This document shows positions 62,644 to 64,000 of a stretch of DNA of 64,000 bases, one piece after another. Origin of the DNA: Perognathus longimembris pacificus. Its lineage: Eukaryota > Chordata > Mammalia > Rodentia > Heteromyidae. The stretch lies in the NCBI RefSeq assembly GCF_023159225.1, contig NC_063188.1, forward strand, positions 37,190,021 to 37,254,020, in the 5' to 3' direction. The stretch's first letter is position 1. Each line of letters starts with the position of its first letter. The notes below the pieces were generated by a model. The model was not told the origin of the DNA, ran no database searches, and saw only the letters and a list, made by a program, of their open reading frames with translations. A program made the position numbers and the translations under genes.

Positions 62644-62844
62644 GGGCTGGGAATATGGCTTAGTGGCAAGAGTGCTTGCCTCCTACACATGAAGCTCTCC
62701 ATTCCATTCCCCAGCACCACATATATGGAAAACGGCCAGAAGGGGCGCTGTGGCTCAGGTGGCAGAGTGCTAGCCTTGAGCGGGAAGAAGCCAGGGACGG
62801 TGCTCAGGCCCTGATTCCAAGGCCCAGGACTGGCCAAAAAAATA
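62644..62844 (+). mobile_element. A-type dimeric SINE upstream of PLP1
   Basis: Forward copy ending in a short A/TA tail; TATATCAGCCCATCC versus ATCTACCCATCC flanks are compatible with insertion. Confidence 0.92.
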
Positions 62845-63057
62845 TATATATCAGCCCATCCCCATTTATGTATCTGTTTCTGCTGCAATTGGTTCTGCTG
62901 GATGCCCTGAGTAAAATGTTCTTCTGTCCAGCCTGGCTCCTGCAGTACCCAGGGATTCCTCAAGAGGGCACTGCCAACCTTCACGGTTGCCACCTGCTGC
63001 CGACCTTGGGTGCCAGTGGGAACAAAGCAGGATTGTCTGAAACTGGTAAACAGTTTG

Positions 63058-63073
63058 CGCTTCATGTAGTTCT
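63058..63073. repeat. Target site duplication of young L1, left copy
   Basis: CGCTTCATGTAGTTCT, identical to 63667-63682. Confidence 0.93.
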
Positions 63074-63666
63074 TTTTTTTTTTTTCTCAAATTTTTATTA
63101 TCAAACTGACGTACAGAGAGGTTACAGTATCATACGTTGGGCATTGGATACATTTCTTGTACTGTTTGTTGCCTTGTCCCTCATGCCCCCCTCCCTCCCC
63201 CCCTTTCCCTACCCCCCCAGGTGTTCAGTTCACTTACACCAAACAGTTTTGCAAGTATTGCTTTTGTAGTTATTTCTCTTTTTTTACCCTGTGTCTCTCG
63301 AATTTGGTATTCCCTTTGAATTTCCTACTTCCAATACCAGTAAACACGGTTTCCAATATACTCAGATAAGATTACAGAGATAGTGTAGGTACAAACATAG
63401 GAAGGTGATACAAAACATCATCAATAATAGAAACTACACATACACATAGGACGTTGAAAGTAGTTACAACTGTGATATATCACTTGTTTCCATAACATGG
63501 AGTTCATTTCACTTAGCATCATCTTATTTGTTTCTAAGTGTATAGCTATTGGGCCTTGTGATGCTCTGCTATGGCTTGCCTAAACCTGTACTAATTATTC
63601 CCAATAAGGGAGGCCATAGAGTCCATGTTTCTTTGGGTCTGGCTCACTTCACTTAGTATAACTTTT
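63074..63666 (-). mobile_element. 5'-truncated young L1, - strand, upstream of PLP1
   Basis: Poly-T at the left end (poly-A of a - strand element), a C-rich tract at about 63180-63220 (the polypurine tract in reverse), and homology to 32062-32686. Flanked by a perfect 16-bp target duplication CGCTTCATGTAGTTCT at 63058-63073 and 63667-63682. It encodes nothing complete. Confidence 0.9.
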
Positions 63667-63682
63667 CGCTTCATGTAGTTCT
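63667..63682. repeat. Target site duplication of young L1, right copy
   Basis: CGCTTCATGTAGTTCT, identical to 63058-63073. Confidence 0.93.
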
Positions 63683-64000
63683 GATGGTACCTCAGAGAAT
63701 CTGGGCCCCCTTAATCACAGATTGATTTGCTTGTGCATCTTTCTTGAAAATAACTGCAAAATACTTGGCTTTTACCTCTACTCTGTCCTCTGTGATCCCA
63801 CAGTACCTGGGTCTTAAACAAGTGGATTCTCTTTCCATCATTGTATAGGCTACATTCTGAAATTCTGGAAGCCTAAGAATTTCACACACACACACACCCC
63901 GCCCAAACTAGAAAATTGCTCAAGTACCCAATCTGCTGGCCTACTCTTCCATGCTCATGTAGAAGATGTAAAGGAAAAGGCACAACCAGTAAGAATCATG
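63683..64000. other. Upstream end of window
   Basis: A short (CA)n run at 63883-63897; nothing else recognised. Confidence 0.5.

Noticed and set aside
62676..63269. 197-codon open frame on the + strand
   Set aside because: Made of SINE sequence, spacer and reversed L1 3' UTR; a chance fusion across unrelated repeats.

Overview
This is a mammalian X-chromosome-type locus carrying two recognisable protein genes that converge: RAB9B on the + strand (CpG-island first exon near 8.8-9.15 kb, intronless coding exon 16520-17125) and PLP1 on the - strand (seven exons, start codon at 60171, stop at 45916). In human the same pair lies tail to tail at Xq22, so gene content and order fit a conserved mammalian block shown in reverse. 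The interspersed repeats are rodent: B1-like and ID-like SINEs, plus two dimeric SINE types that share one right arm. From memory, these dimers suggest a castorimorph, probably heteromyid (kangaroo rat or pocket mouse), genome. The rodent call is firm; the family call is an inference.

Layout. 1-8.8 kb is RAB9B upstream DNA packed with SINEs, including a run of eight consecutive minus-strand copies at 3.7-6.07 kb. 8.8-9.45 kb is the RAB9B CpG island, exon 1 and an NRF1-type motif. 9.15-16.48 kb is RAB9B intron. 16.48-20.03 kb is the coding exon and a long 3' UTR that contains a SINE and ends at a strong polyadenylation signal. 20-43.9 kb is intergenic: SINEs, microsatellites, a 500-N assembly gap (25863-26362), two related solo LTRs in opposite orientation (about 27.3-28.2 and 34.2-35.1 kb), and an old plus-strand L1 (about 30.8-35.5 kb) broken by several nested insertions. 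43.9-60.3 kb is PLP1, including the DM20 alternative splice site and the intron 3 splicing enhancer. 60.3-64 kb is the PLP1 promoter side, with a purine/pyrimidine-asymmetric tract and a young truncated L1 with a perfect 16-bp target duplication.

The genes do unrelated jobs. RAB9B is a late-endosome-to-Golgi Rab GTPase; PLP1 is the main structural membrane protein of CNS myelin. Both look intact. I found no operon, CRISPR, tRNA/rRNA gene or new biochemical system. The best observations are structural: a 251-bp ERVK/IAP-like solo LTR with an internal duplication inside a SINE, a perfect 143-bp tandem duplication in PLP1 intron 5, modular SINEs, and two substitutions in the very conserved PLP1 extracellular loop.
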